NCBI GenBank assembly: GCA_020073105.1
Contig: JAIQFW010000026.1
Location: 1-43,107 of the forward strand
Source: Terriglobia bacterium
GTDB taxonomy: Bacteria > Acidobacteriota > Terriglobia > Terriglobales > Acidobacteriaceae
DNA length: 43,107 bases
Direction of reading: 5' to 3'
The translations under genes were made by a program, and so were the position numbers. Within the stretch, counting starts at the first letter, position 1, and each line of letters opens with the position of its first letter. Below, piece after piece: positions 35,533 through 43,107 of the stretch. The notes under the pieces are model-generated. The model had not been told where the DNA came from, did not search any database, and saw only the letters and a program-made list of their open reading frames with translations.

Positions 35533-37376
35533 GGCTTCCCCGAACCGCGGATGCGGCACAAGCCCAAATCCTCGCCGACGAACTGCGCGGCCATCCAAAG
35601 CTTGGCCTCCGTGATCCGCTGCTCTCAGTCACCCTTGCCCGGCTGCTTGTCATGCGCGGCATCACCGACACTAACACTGCCGAGCGATTTCTGGCCCCAT
35701 CTCTCGCCCATCTGCATTCTCCCTACCTGATGACCGGCATGAAAGCCGCCGTCGATCGCCTGGACGCTGCCATCGAGCGCAGGGAAGGCGTCCTCATCTA
35801 TGGTGACTATGACGTGGATGGGACTACCGCAATCGTCATCCTGAAGACCGCCATCGAGCTTTGCGGGGGCGCAGCCGACTTTCATGTCCCCCACCGTATC
35901 AAAGAAGGCTACGATCTGCGTGGCGATGTCATCGAGCGCGCGGCTGCGGCCGGCATTCAACTCATCATCAGTGTGGACGCCGGTATCCGGGCCTTCGCCG
36001 CCGCAGAAACGGCGCGAAGACTGGGCGTTGATCTGATCGTCACCGACCACCACCTCGCCGGTTCAGACGGCATGCCCCACGCTCTGGCGGTCCTGAACCC
36101 AAATCAACCGGGCTGCGAATATCCCTGCAAGGCACTGTGTGGTGCGGGCGTCGCGTTCAAACTGGCTCAGGCGCTGATGGAGCGGCGGCTCCGCGACCGT
36201 GACCAGGCGCCCCTGCTGAAGTCCTTTGCCAAGATGGTCGCGATTGCGACCATCGCCGACTCGGTGCCCCTGACCGGAGAGAACCGGGTATTTGCCAAGC
36301 TCGGACTCGAAGCCCTGCGCACCGCGGTGAATCCCGGGCTCAAGGCCCTGCTCGATGTCTCACAGGTCAGCGGGCGCCCGCTGACTTCCGGCGAAGTTGC
36401 CTTCCGCATCGCGCCTCGCATCAACGCTGCCGGGCGTATGGACATCGCTGCGGATGTCATCGAACTCTTCAGCACAAAGGATGAGGGGCGTGCCCGCTTG
36501 CTCGCCGGCAAACTTGATCGCCTGAACGCGGAGCGGCAGGAGGAAGAGCGCAGGATTCTGGAAGAGATCAACGCCCGGCTGGAAGAGGATTCCGCATTGC
36601 GCGATGCGTACTGTGTCGTGATCGACGGCGAGGGCTGGCACCGGGGTGTGATCGGCATCACCGCCACACGCGTGGTGGAACGTTGTCACCGCCCGGCGAT
36701 CGTCATCTCCCGTGATGGCGAAGAAGCCCACGGCTCGGGCCGGTCCATCCGGCCTTTTCACCTGCTGAACGCCCTGGAGTCCTGTGGGGAACTATTCACT
36801 CGCTACGGAGGGCACTCGCATGCAGTGGGCTTCACCATGCCGTCGGCCCGAGTTCCAGAACTGCGCACGCGAATGGATGCATATGCCCACGAACGCCTGA
36901 CGCCGGCCGACCTCGAGCCCGCCGTTGACCTGGATGCTGTGCTTCCGTTCGACCAAATCACTCCGGAGCTGTTCAAAGTGCTCAAGCGCCTGGAGCCCTT
37001 TGGCGTCGGCAATCGTGAGCCCATCTTTGCTGCCAGCAACGTCCGCCTCATGGCGCCGCCCCGCATCATGAAAGACAAGCACGTCAAGCTGAAGCTGGCT
37101 GCCACCACGGACCGCACTGAGAACCGGGAACCGAGAACTGAGAACTGGAGAAAATCGATCACCTACGATGCCTTGGGTTGGCACATGGCCGAACGTGTGT
37201 TGCAGGAACAACTCCTCCCTGGCGATGCCATTGATATCGCGTTCTCGCTCGAGTACAACGACCATTCTGAGTTTGGAGGCCTGGAGTTGTCCCTGCGGGA
37301 CTTCAAGACCAAGAAGAGCACACTCGTGGGCTCTGAACCCTCGCCGCCCGCCGCGCCGATGTTGACCACCCGTTAG
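35526..37376 (+). CDS. recJ: Single-stranded-DNA-specific exonuclease RecJ
   Basis: 5'-to-3' exonuclease of the DHH family used in recombination and mismatch repair. The 616-residue protein has IYGDYDVDGTTA (residues 91-101, motif I), VTDHHLAG (DHH at 174-176), APRINAAGRMD and HRGVIGITATRVVERCHRPA. It also has GSGRSI and GGHSHAVGFT of the DHHA1 part, then an OB-like C-terminal domain. ATG 35526 matches the usual MNWLPR-type start, but it lies inside a heptamer array and there is no ribosome-binding site. A second heptamer array is read in frame near residues 531-542 as TENREPRTENW, in the C-terminal domain. The frame stays open because a would-be TGA is TGG. Confidence 0.95.
   Translation: MNWLPRTADAAQAQILADELRGHPKLGLRDPLLSVTLARLLVMRGITDTNTAERFLAPSLAHLHSPYLMTGMKAAVDRLDAAIERREGVLIYGDYDVDGTTAIVILKTAIELCGGAADFHVPHRIKEGYDLRGDVIERAAAAGIQLIISVDAGIRAFAAAETARRLGVDLIVTDHHLAGSDGMPHALAVLNPNQPGCEYPCKALCGAGVAFKLAQALMERRLRDRDQAPLLKSFAKMVAIATIADSVPLTGENRVFAKLGLEALRTAVNPGLKALLDVSQVSGRPLTSGEVAFRIAPRINAAGRMDIAADVIELFSTKDEGRARLLAGKLDRLNAERQEEERRILEEINARLEEDSALRDAYCVVIDGEGWHRGVIGITATRVVERCHRPAIVISRDGEEAHGSGRSIRPFHLLNALESCGELFTRYGGHSHAVGFTMPSARVPELRTRMDAYAHERLTPADLEPAVDLDAVLPFDQITPELFKVLKRLEPFGVGNREPIFAASNVRLMAPPRIMKDKHVKLKLAATTDRTENREPRTENWRKSITYDALGWHMAERVLQEQLLPGDAIDIAFSLEYNDHSEFGGLELSLRDFKTKKSTLVGSEPSPPAAPMLTTR
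37117..37151. repeat. Heptamer array H2 (CTGAGAA) inside recJ
   Basis: Five 7-base units inside recJ, consensus CTGAGAA, the same repeat as H1 in the other orientation. The variants CCGGGAA and CCGAGAA and the last CTGGAGA unit remove in-frame TGA codons. Confidence 0.85.
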
Positions 37377-37440
37377 GGACCAAGGAAGGCCGTGTAAGCT
37401 ATTGAAATCAATACCCTTGGTTCGATGGCCGCAATTGGTC

Positions 37441-37479
37441 TTGACTTGGGCCGATTGTGATATATCATGATATATATCA
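37441..37479 (+). promoter_or_regulatory. vapBC promoter with overlapping operator palindromes
   Basis: TTGACT (37441-37446), a 16-base spacer and TATCAT (37463-37468) form a promoter. A perfect 14-base palindrome TATATCATGATATA covers 37461-37474, and TGATATAT/ATATATCA arms span 37458-37479. Binding there would cover the -10 element, as expected for a toxin-antitoxin operon that represses itself. The region is markedly AT-rich for this genome. Confidence 0.7.
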
Positions 37480-37493
37480 AGAGGATTACTCAC

Positions 37494-37736
37494 ATGCCCC
37501 GCACCGCAAAGCTTTTTCGCAACGGCCGCAGCCAGGCGGTGCGCCTGCCGGTGGAATATCGTTTCGAAGGCTCGGAGGTTTACATTCGCCGCGATCCATC
37601 CACCGGAGACGTGGTGCTGTCCCGCCGGCCGGAATCCTGGCAGGACTTCTTTCACTTCATGAAGTCCGTCGACGTGCCTGAGGATTTTCTTTCCGACCGC
37701 AGGGATGCGCCTCCGCAAAGGCGCGACTTGTTCTAA
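37494..37736 (+). CDS. vapB: Antitoxin VapB, AbrB/MazE-type
   Basis: An 80-residue antitoxin. The N-terminal swapped-hairpin DNA-binding domain is [20 protein letters not shown] with [15 protein letters not shown]. The acidic/aromatic C-terminus ([17 protein letters not shown]) should wrap the toxin. ATG 37494 follows GAGG by 9 bases; a longer frame from 37467 would run through the operator. The stop overlaps the ATG of vapC (TAATG). Together with VapC it should bind the palindromes upstream. Confidence 0.9.
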   Translation: MPRTAKLFRNGRSQAVRLPVEYRFEGSEVYIRRDPSTGDVVLSRRPESWQDFFHFMKSVDVPEDFLSDRRDAPPQRRDLF

Positions 37737-38137
37737 TGCCGGCTCACTTCTTGCTGGATACGAACACCGCCAGCTACATCATCAAGGGCAACGTCCCGAA
37801 TGTCCGAGAGCACCTGCTGAAGGTACCCATGGCCGAGGTTGCGATCTCCGTGGTAACGGAGGCTGAACTCCGTTTTGGCGCGGCCAGAAAACCAGAAGCA
37901 AAACAATTGGGAATTGCAGTCGAGGAGTTCCTGCTGAGGGTCGAGTCTCTGCCGTGGGATTCGGAAGCCGCCAAGCATTGCGCGAATCTGCGGGCCGGGC
38001 TCGAAACCGAAGGAGAACCCATGGGCAACCTGGACATGATGATCGCCGCCCAGGCGCTGGCCAAACAGCTCGTGCTCGTCACCCACGATCAGGTCTTCCG
38101 GCGAGTGAAACGGCTCCGCATCGAAGATTGGACGTAG
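37736..38137 (+). CDS. vapC: Toxin VapC, PIN-domain ribonuclease
   Basis: A 133-residue PIN-domain endoribonuclease toxin, expected to cut RNA (often tRNA or rRNA) when the antitoxin is lost. The metal-binding acids are in place: Asp8 in LLDTNTAS, Glu42 in VVTEAELRFG, Asp100 in NLDMMIAAQAL and Asp118 in VTHDQVF. These are the PIN-domain four, so it should be active. The start overlaps the vapB stop. The module sits between recJ and the LPS export genes. The RNA target is unknown. Confidence 0.93.
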   Translation: MPAHFLLDTNTASYIIKGNVPNVREHLLKVPMAEVAISVVTEAELRFGAARKPEAKQLGIAVEEFLLRVESLPWDSEAAKHCANLRAGLETEGEPMGNLDMMIAAQALAKQLVLVTHDQVFRRVKRLRIEDWT

Positions 38138-38170
38138 CTTGACCGCATGTCGGTCCCAGCCCCAACCAAT

Positions 38171-38219
38171 ACCTGACACCTGACACCTGACGCCTGAAGC
38201 CTGACGCCTGACGCCTGCA
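38171..38219. repeat. Heptamer array H5 (ACCTGAC/GCCTGAC), seven units
   Basis: Seven direct 7-base units, ACCTGAC then GCCTGAC types, ending 15 bases before the lptCA start codon. There is no inverted partner. Confidence 0.88.
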
Positions 38220-38234
38220 TTACACTGTCTCCAG

Positions 38235-40490
38235 ATGCCTCTTTCCATCGCTCATTTGCGGCGCTGGTTTGCCGGGGGCGCGATCGCGGTGGTGCTGATC
38301 GTGGCCGGCGTGTATTTCTATGCCCGCCACCGCGTGCAGAACGCCTTGAAACAGGTGCCGGAGAAGATCGGGGTCGAAATCAAGCAAAGCGCTACCGGAT
38401 TCTCCATTTCCAAGTCGGAGCAGGGACGCACACTGTTCAAGATCGAGGCCAGCAAGGCAGTACAGTTCAAACAGGGCGGACGCGCCGAACTGCACGATGT
38501 GGCCATCACCCTCTACGGACGCGATTCCAGCCGCTACGACCACATCTACGGCAGCGATTTCGAATACGATCCGCAGTCCGGAAACGTAACCGCGCAAGGC
38601 GAGATCGAGATTGATCTGGAAGCTAACCCGGCTGGAATCCTCAATCCCGACCAGGCTGCCCCGAAAGAGCTCAAGAATCCCATCCACCTCAAGACCAGCG
38701 GGTTGGTATTCAATCAGAAGACGGGCGATGCCTACACCAAGCAGAGCGTCGAGTTTCGCCTGCCGCAAGCCAGCGGATCGGCGATGGGAGTGAGCTACGC
38801 CGCGACGACCAACGTGCTCACCTTGGAGTCCGAACTCAAGATCGTCGGCGCCAGCGACAGAGACATGACACTCACCGCGAGCCGGGGAACGATTGCCAAG
38901 AACCCGCGTCAGATCGTGCTGGACCAGCCTCGGATCAAGGTGGCTGCCCGGCAATGTGAGGCAGAAAAGGCCACACTCTTTTTACGCCAGGACAATACCA
39001 TGGGCCGGATTCTGGCGGACGGCGGCGTGCGCGTGTCCTCAGAGGGACCGCGACCGGCGGAGGTACGGGCGGAACAGCTCGAACTCGTCTTTGCCAAGGC
39101 ACATGACAGCCTGCGAGCAGCGATTTTTTCAGGAAATGTGACCGCCACTGGCTCCGGGGCGCAACTATTGCAGGCCAACGCCGGTCGGGTGGTGCTGGAC
39201 TTTGCTGCTAAGAACCTGCTGAAGAGTGTCCATGCGGAGGACAATGTAAGGCTGCTGCAGCACCCAAACCCGTCGGGCCCCTCAGCCGGCGCCCAGGATG
39301 TGGAACTCAGCGCCCCGGTGGTTGACTTCGTTCTGTCTCAGGCCAGCCATCTCGATCGGGCCGAAACTTCCGGTGCTGCCCAGATCGCGGTGCGATCAGC
39401 CGTGACCGGTAACGGACCACAGACCCTGGTTACGGCGGGAAAGTTTGTGGCCCGCTTCGACCGCTCGGGCCAGCTTTCCTTGGTTCAGGGGACGACCGAT
39501 GCGCGAATCGTGAGCCAGAATCCCGGCCAGCCTGACCGCGTCAGCACTAGCCAGGCCATCGAGGCGGCTTTTCGCCGCGGGGGTGGTATCGAGTCCATCG
39601 TGCAGCAGGGAGGAGTGACGTACACCGATGGCGAGCGCAAAGCTTGGGGTGATCGCGCCCGCTACACTCCTGCGGATCAAGTCTTGGTGCTCACCGGGTC
39701 GCCACGCGTCACCGAGAGCGGGATGACCACCACCGCCCGCACCATGCGTCTGGATCGCACAACCGGTAACGCTGCCGCTGAGGGCGATGTCAAAAGCACC
39801 TACAGCGATCTGAAGCCGCAGCCCGACGGAGCCCTGCTGGCATCCGCCAGCCCAATCCACGTCACGGCTCGTTCGATGACGGTGCACGGCACACCAGCGG
39901 TAGCTCTCTACACCGGAGATGCGCGCTTATGGCAGGATGCCAATATCGTAGAAGCTGCTTCGATCGAATTTGATCGGGACCATCGTTCGATGGTCGCCAG
40001 CGGAGCACCCGGGCAATCCGTTTCGACCGTTCTGATGCGGACGGACCAGAAACAAAACTCGACTCCTGTGGCGGTTACGTCTTCTCGCCTGACCTACACC
40101 GACAACGAGCGGCGGGTACACTTCGAGGGCAACGTGATCGTCAAAGTGGCGGATGTCACAATCACGGCCCGCCAGATGGATGCCTTCTTGGAAGCCCGGG
40201 GGCCCACCACCTCGCGCCAACCATCTTCCCCGGTCGGAAAACTCGACAGAATCGTCGCCGCCGGGGGAGTTGTTATCACCCAACCCAACCGCCGGGCTAC
40301 GGGGGACCAACTGGTTTACAGCGCCGGGGAGGACAAGTTTGTCCTGACCGGCGGTCCGCCTAGCATTTTTGATGCCGAACATGGCAAGATTACCGGGGTT
40401 TCGTTGACTTTCTACAGACACGATGATACGGTGCTCGTAGAAGGAAACAGCTCATCCCCCGCCGTTACGCAGACGCGAGTGGCACGATAA
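38235..40490 (+). CDS. LptC-LptA fusion, LPS export periplasmic bridge
   Basis: A 751-residue protein that should carry lipopolysaccharide from LptB-driven extraction to the outer membrane. The N-terminus has one membrane anchor (AGGAIAVVLIVAGVYFYA, residues 14-31). An LptC-like domain follows (KIEASKAVQFKQGGRAELHDVAI, YGSDFEYDPQSGNVTAQGEIEID). Then come several OstA/LptA-type repeats (VRVSSEGPRPAEVRAEQLELVF, GDRARYTPADQVLVLTGSPRV, FEGNVIVKVADVTITARQMDAF, and GDQLVYSAGEDKFVLTGGPPS). This is far longer than single LptC or LptA (about 190 residues each), so a fused bridge is inferred. The next gene is lptB, starting the base after the TAA. A heptamer array abuts the leader and no ribosome-binding site is seen. 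Confidence 0.85.
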   Translation: MPLSIAHLRRWFAGGAIAVVLIVAGVYFYARHRVQNALKQVPEKIGVEIKQSATGFSISKSEQGRTLFKIEASKAVQFKQGGRAELHDVAITLYGRDSSRYDHIYGSDFEYDPQSGNVTAQGEIEIDLEANPAGILNPDQAAPKELKNPIHLKTSGLVFNQKTGDAYTKQSVEFRLPQASGSAMGVSYAATTNVLTLESELKIVGASDRDMTLTASRGTIAKNPRQIVLDQPRIKVAARQCEAEKATLFLRQDNTMGRILADGGVRVSSEGPRPAEVRAEQLELVFAKAHDSLRAAIFSGNVTATGSGAQLLQANAGRVVLDFAAKNLLKSVHAEDNVRLLQHPNPSGPSAGAQDVELSAPVVDFVLSQASHLDRAETSGAAQIAVRSAVTGNGPQTLVTAGKFVARFDRSGQLSLVQGTTDARIVSQNPGQPDRVSTSQAIEAAFRRGGGIESIVQQGGVTYTDGERKAWGDRARYTPADQVLVLTGSPRVTESGMTTTARTMRLDRTTGNAAAEGDVKSTYSDLKPQPDGALLASASPIHVTARSMTVHGTPAVALYTGDARLWQDANIVEAASIEFDRDHRSMVASGAPGQSVSTVLMRTDQKQNSTPVAVTSSRLTYTDNERRVHFEGNVIVKVADVTITARQMDAFLEARGPTTSRQPSSPVGKLDRIVAAGGVVITQPNRRATGDQLVYSAGEDKFVLTGGPPSIFDAEHGKITGVSLTFYRHDDTVLVEGNSSSPAVTQTRVAR

Positions 40491-41219
40491 ATGCGTACTC
40501 TGGCCACTGACGAAATCGGCAAATCCTACCGCGGCCGCCGGGTTGTAAATGGCGTGAGCCTACGGGTTCAACAGGGCGAAGTTGTTGGTTTACTTGGGCC
40601 TAATGGCGCCGGCAAGACTACAACCTTCTATGCCATCGTGGGCCTGGTCCCCCCTGATACCGGTCGGGTTTTGATGGATTTGGAAGACATTACTGACGTA
40701 CCCATGTATCTCCGGGCTCGGCAGTATGGGGTCAGCTATCTCCCTCAGGAAGCATCGGTCTTCCGCAAGCTGACGGTTGAGGAAAACATTCTGGCGGTTT
40801 TGGAAGCTCAACCCATCTCCTGGCACGAGCGCCGGGAAAAGATGGAAAAGCTGATCGACCAGTTGGGCTTGGAACATATTCGCCAGAACCGGGGTTACGC
40901 GCTTTCCGGGGGAGAGCGGCGGCGCGTGGAGATTGCCCGCGCCTTGTGCATTAACCCGACATTCATTCTGCTCGACGAGCCGTTTTCGGGGATCGATCCG
41001 ATTGCTGTACTCGACTTGCAGAAGATCATCAGCGATCTGAAAGCGAGCGGAATCGGGGTCCTGATTACGGACCACAACGTCCGGGAGACGTTATCGGTGA
41101 CCGACCGCGCCTACATTATTAATGAAGGCCGGATCTTCTTCCAAGGGACGCCGGAGCAGTTAGGCGGCAATCCCGAAGTCCGGCGGGTGTATTTGGGCGA
41201 GAGTTTCTCGCTGGTGTGA
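40491..41219 (+). CDS. lptB: LPS export ABC transporter ATP-binding protein LptB
   Basis: A 242-residue ATPase that powers lipopolysaccharide extraction from the inner membrane together with LptF/LptG, which are not in the window. The Walker A is GPNGAGKTT (residues 36-44), the ABC signature is [15 protein letters not shown], the Walker B is [12 protein letters not shown] and the switch is [17 protein letters not shown], all of LptB type. It follows the LptC/LptA fusion directly (TAAATG), so they form one operon. Downstream is a heptamer array and then rpoN; the same order, lptA-lptB-rpoN, is common in other bacteria, which supports the identities. Confidence 0.97.
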   Translation: MRTLATDEIGKSYRGRRVVNGVSLRVQQGEVVGLLGPNGAGKTTTFYAIVGLVPPDTGRVLMDLEDITDVPMYLRARQYGVSYLPQEASVFRKLTVEENILAVLEAQPISWHERREKMEKLIDQLGLEHIRQNRGYALSGGERRRVEIARALCINPTFILLDEPFSGIDPIAVLDLQKIISDLKASGIGVLITDHNVRETLSVTDRAYIINEGRIFFQGTPEQLGGNPEVRRVYLGESFSLV

Positions 41220-41224
41220 AGGGC

Positions 41225-41272
41225 GGCTAGCTTCTAGCCAAGAAGAGCTAGGAGCTAGTAGCTGGAAGCTGA
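41225..41272. repeat. Heptamer array H6 (GAGCTAG type) between lptB and rpoN
   Basis: Two CTAGCTT/CTAGCCA-type units at 41227-41240 face four GAGCTAG-type units (41245-41272). The last unit ends 5 bases before the rpoN start codon. Confidence 0.78.
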
Positions 41273-41277
41273 ATTTT

Positions 41278-43080
41278 ATGGTTTTGCTGCAACCAAGGCT
41301 CCATCTAAAGCTTTCGCAGAGACAGATCCTGACCCCGGGGCTGGTGCAAATGGTCAGCGTCCTGGCGCTCAACAAGCTTGAGCTGCGGGACATGATCACT
41401 GCTGAGATGGTGGAGAACCCGGTCTTAGAAGAACTGGAAGAAACGGTTCCCCTGATTGACGACGTTGATCGAAAGGAAGAAGACCGAGACCGCCCCGCCG
41501 CGACCGCGGAAGAGAACCCCATTGCAGCAGTGGAGAAGAAGGATCCTTTCGAGGAGATCGACTTCGGTTCGTTCTTTCAGGATTACCTCGATCCCGGTTA
41601 CCGTACCCCGAGCGAGCAGGAGGACGTCGAACGCCCGTCGTTTGAGAACTTCCTGTCCAAGCCGAGCAATCTTACGGATCACCTGACCTGGCAATTGGGA
41701 TCGCTTCCGACCCGTCCGGAAGTGCGTGAAGCCGCCGATCTGGTTATCGGCAACCTGAACGAAGATGGTTACCTGATCGCCAGTGATGAGGAGTTGCTGG
41801 GTGTTATCCCGCCGGCTCCTCCAGAAGCTGACGCCGCCACTGCAAAGAACGTCGTACAGGAGGCTGCAGCCCTGGGACTGGCGTCGGCCGAAGCCGTTTC
41901 TGCCGATTCAGAACCGTCCACTTTAGAGTCGGGCAACGGCGAAATGGCCACCTCCTTCTCCGCATGGAACAGCACGCCCGCTGATGCCGACCTTTCCGAA
42001 GTGGGCATCGCGACCGCAGTTGCGCCCGCAACGTCGCCGGACGACGCCAGCGCGCCGGTTCCGGCCTCGGAACCGGTCTTACCTCAGCCGCCGGCTTTCC
42101 AGCCCAGTTTCAACCTTGCTGATCTGCATGAAGCCATCGAACTGGTGCGGCAACTGGATCCGCCGGGAGTAGCTTGTCGCGACCTGCGCGAGTGCCTGCT
42201 GTACCAGCTGCGTTTTCACCAGCATCAGCTGGGGTCGAACAAGAACGGCAACGGCGAACGCGAAACCACGGCGCAGGTGCTTAACGATGCCATTGCCATC
42301 GTCGACCAGCATCTCCGCGCGCTCCAGAACAAGCAACACAAGGAAATCGCGCGGGCACTCGGCCGTCCGATCGAGGCGGTCGAACACGCGCTCCACTACA
42401 TTCGTACGCTCGATCCTCGTCCCGGGCTGCGTTACAACAAGGTCCAGCCCCGGCTCATCGAGCCCGACGTGGCTTTCGCCAAGCACGGCGACGAGTGGCT
42501 GGTCATCATGAACGACGAGGATGTGCCGCAGCTGCGGCTCAATCCAGCCTATAAACGGCTTCTGGTCAAGGACGGCAACGACAAGGACACGCGAAATTAC
42601 GTCAAAGAGCGCTACAAGAGCGCCATCCAGCTCATCAAGAACATCGAACAGCGCAAGCAGACCATCATGAAGGTCTGCTACTCCATCGTGGCCCGCCAGC
42701 AGGAGTTTCTGGAAAAAGGGATTGATTATCTCAAGCCCATGATGATCAAGGAGGTGGCCGAAGAAATCGGCGTACATCCTTCCACCGTTTCCCGAGCGGT
42801 GGCCAGCAAGTACGCCCACACTCCGCAGGGCGTATTCGAGCTACGTTACTTCTTCAGCGAGAGCGTGAACGGCCCCGAGGGCGGCAGCACGTCGCTGCTG
42901 ATCCTCAAGAGGCGCGTCAAGAAGCTCATCGAGGAAGAAGACCCATCCCGGCCGCTTACCGACGAGCAGATCACCCGCATCCTTCAGTCGCAGGGTATCC
43001 AGGTCACTCGCCGCACGGTCGCGAAGTACCGAGAGGACATGCGCATCCCGAGCACCCACCAGCGCAGAGTGAAGAAGTGA
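41278..43080 (+). CDS. rpoN: RNA polymerase sigma-54 factor RpoN
   Basis: A sigma factor that needs AAA+ activators and recognises -24/-12 promoters. Region I starts LHLKLSQRQILTPGLVQMVSVL (Gln/Leu-rich, binds activator). The core-binding domain carries LTDHLTWQLGSL, GNLNEDGYL and QLDPPGVACRDLRECLL. The DNA-binding part has KEVAEEIGVHPSTVSRAVASKY, and the RpoN box is TRRTVAKYREDM near the end. At 600 residues it is about 100-150 longer than usual. An Ala/Pro/Ser-rich acidic insert covers about residues 177-278, inside the core-binding domain. The start is ATG 41278 with only weak GGA upstream, because a heptamer array fills the leader. Confidence 0.96.
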   Translation: MVLLQPRLHLKLSQRQILTPGLVQMVSVLALNKLELRDMITAEMVENPVLEELEETVPLIDDVDRKEEDRDRPAATAEENPIAAVEKKDPFEEIDFGSFFQDYLDPGYRTPSEQEDVERPSFENFLSKPSNLTDHLTWQLGSLPTRPEVREAADLVIGNLNEDGYLIASDEELLGVIPPAPPEADAATAKNVVQEAAALGLASAEAVSADSEPSTLESGNGEMATSFSAWNSTPADADLSEVGIATAVAPATSPDDASAPVPASEPVLPQPPAFQPSFNLADLHEAIELVRQLDPPGVACRDLRECLLYQLRFHQHQLGSNKNGNGERETTAQVLNDAIAIVDQHLRALQNKQHKEIARALGRPIEAVEHALHYIRTLDPRPGLRYNKVQPRLIEPDVAFAKHGDEWLVIMNDEDVPQLRLNPAYKRLLVKDGNDKDTRNYVKERYKSAIQLIKNIEQRKQTIMKVCYSIVARQQEFLEKGIDYLKPMMIKEVAEEIGVHPSTVSRAVASKYAHTPQGVFELRYFFSESVNGPEGGSTSLLILKRRVKKLIEEEDPSRPLTDEQITRILQSQGIQVTRRTVAKYREDMRIPSTHQRRVKK

Positions 43081-43107
43081 GGACTTGTCATCCGTATCGA
43101 ATGCAGT

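Noticed and set aside
43087-43107. Possible fourth TGTCATCCTGAG element at the right edge
   Set aside because: Only TGTCATCC matches; the next bases diverge, and the window ends.

Overview
The window is about 43 kb of a high-GC (roughly 60%) Gram-negative chromosome. Outer-membrane functions (TolC-type channel, an LptC/LptA fusion followed by LptB, an LPS-type glycosyltransferase) fit a double-membrane cell. The mix of signal-peptide proteins with FG-GAP, IPT/Ig-like, WD40 and TPR architecture, a tandem DUF507 pair, an S9 peptidase, and the abundant short palindromic repeats between genes is most like Acidobacteriota (Terriglobia/Koribacter-like soil bacteria). That placement is inferred from gene style, not from a marker phylogeny. 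I saw no rRNA, tRNA, CRISPR array, transposase or prophage gene.

Layout. 1-4.2 kb (minus strand): the N-terminal part of methylmalonyl-CoA mutase, cut by the window edge, then a family-2 glycosyltransferase and a TolC-family efflux channel with a clear terminator. 4.4-11.5 kb (plus strand): truA, an aldehyde dehydrogenase, a DinB-like protein, a small Cys-containing protein, an isopropylmalate-synthase-like enzyme and a secreted S9 peptidase. 11.6-15.8 kb (minus): an RsbRD_N-like helical protein, and a large secreted protein whose matrixin zinc site is destroyed, with a small secreted partner. 16-19.2 kb: a Tat-exported intradiol dioxygenase coupled to a WD40 protein, a BrkB/YihY membrane protein, and a cold-shock gene with its own promoter, long leader and terminator. 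19.3-26.8 kb (minus): a methyltransferase, a TPR protein with a degenerate gluzincin domain, queG, two small proteins, and an NfnA/NfnB-type electron-bifurcating transhydrogenase pair. 26.9-34.8 kb (minus): a 14-repeat FG-GAP protein, a receiver/PPDK-N fusion protein, glutamate dehydrogenase and two DUF507 genes. 35-43 kb (plus): a hypothetical gene, recJ, a vapBC module, lptCA-lptB and rpoN.

Regulation and linkage. Three CRP/FNR-type dyads (TGTGA-N6-TCACA/T) lie upstream of nfnA, gdhA and a small gene downstream of nfnB. They suggest a shared regulator for NADPH/ferredoxin and glutamate metabolism. At gdhA and nfnA the dyad centre is about 41.5 bp before the predicted start site.

Repeats are the most unusual part. 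There are (i) heptamer (7-bp period) arrays of different sequence at six places, several as inverted pairs, one supplying the queG stop, one inside recJ and one holding the recJ start codon; (ii) TGTCATCCTGAG...GAAGGATC elements whose central hairpins keep geometry but not sequence; (iii) GAGACGTTGC palindromes that supply the stop codons of two genes; and (iv) nonamer CACAGAGGA-like arrays. Several appear to have been drafted into gene starts and ends.
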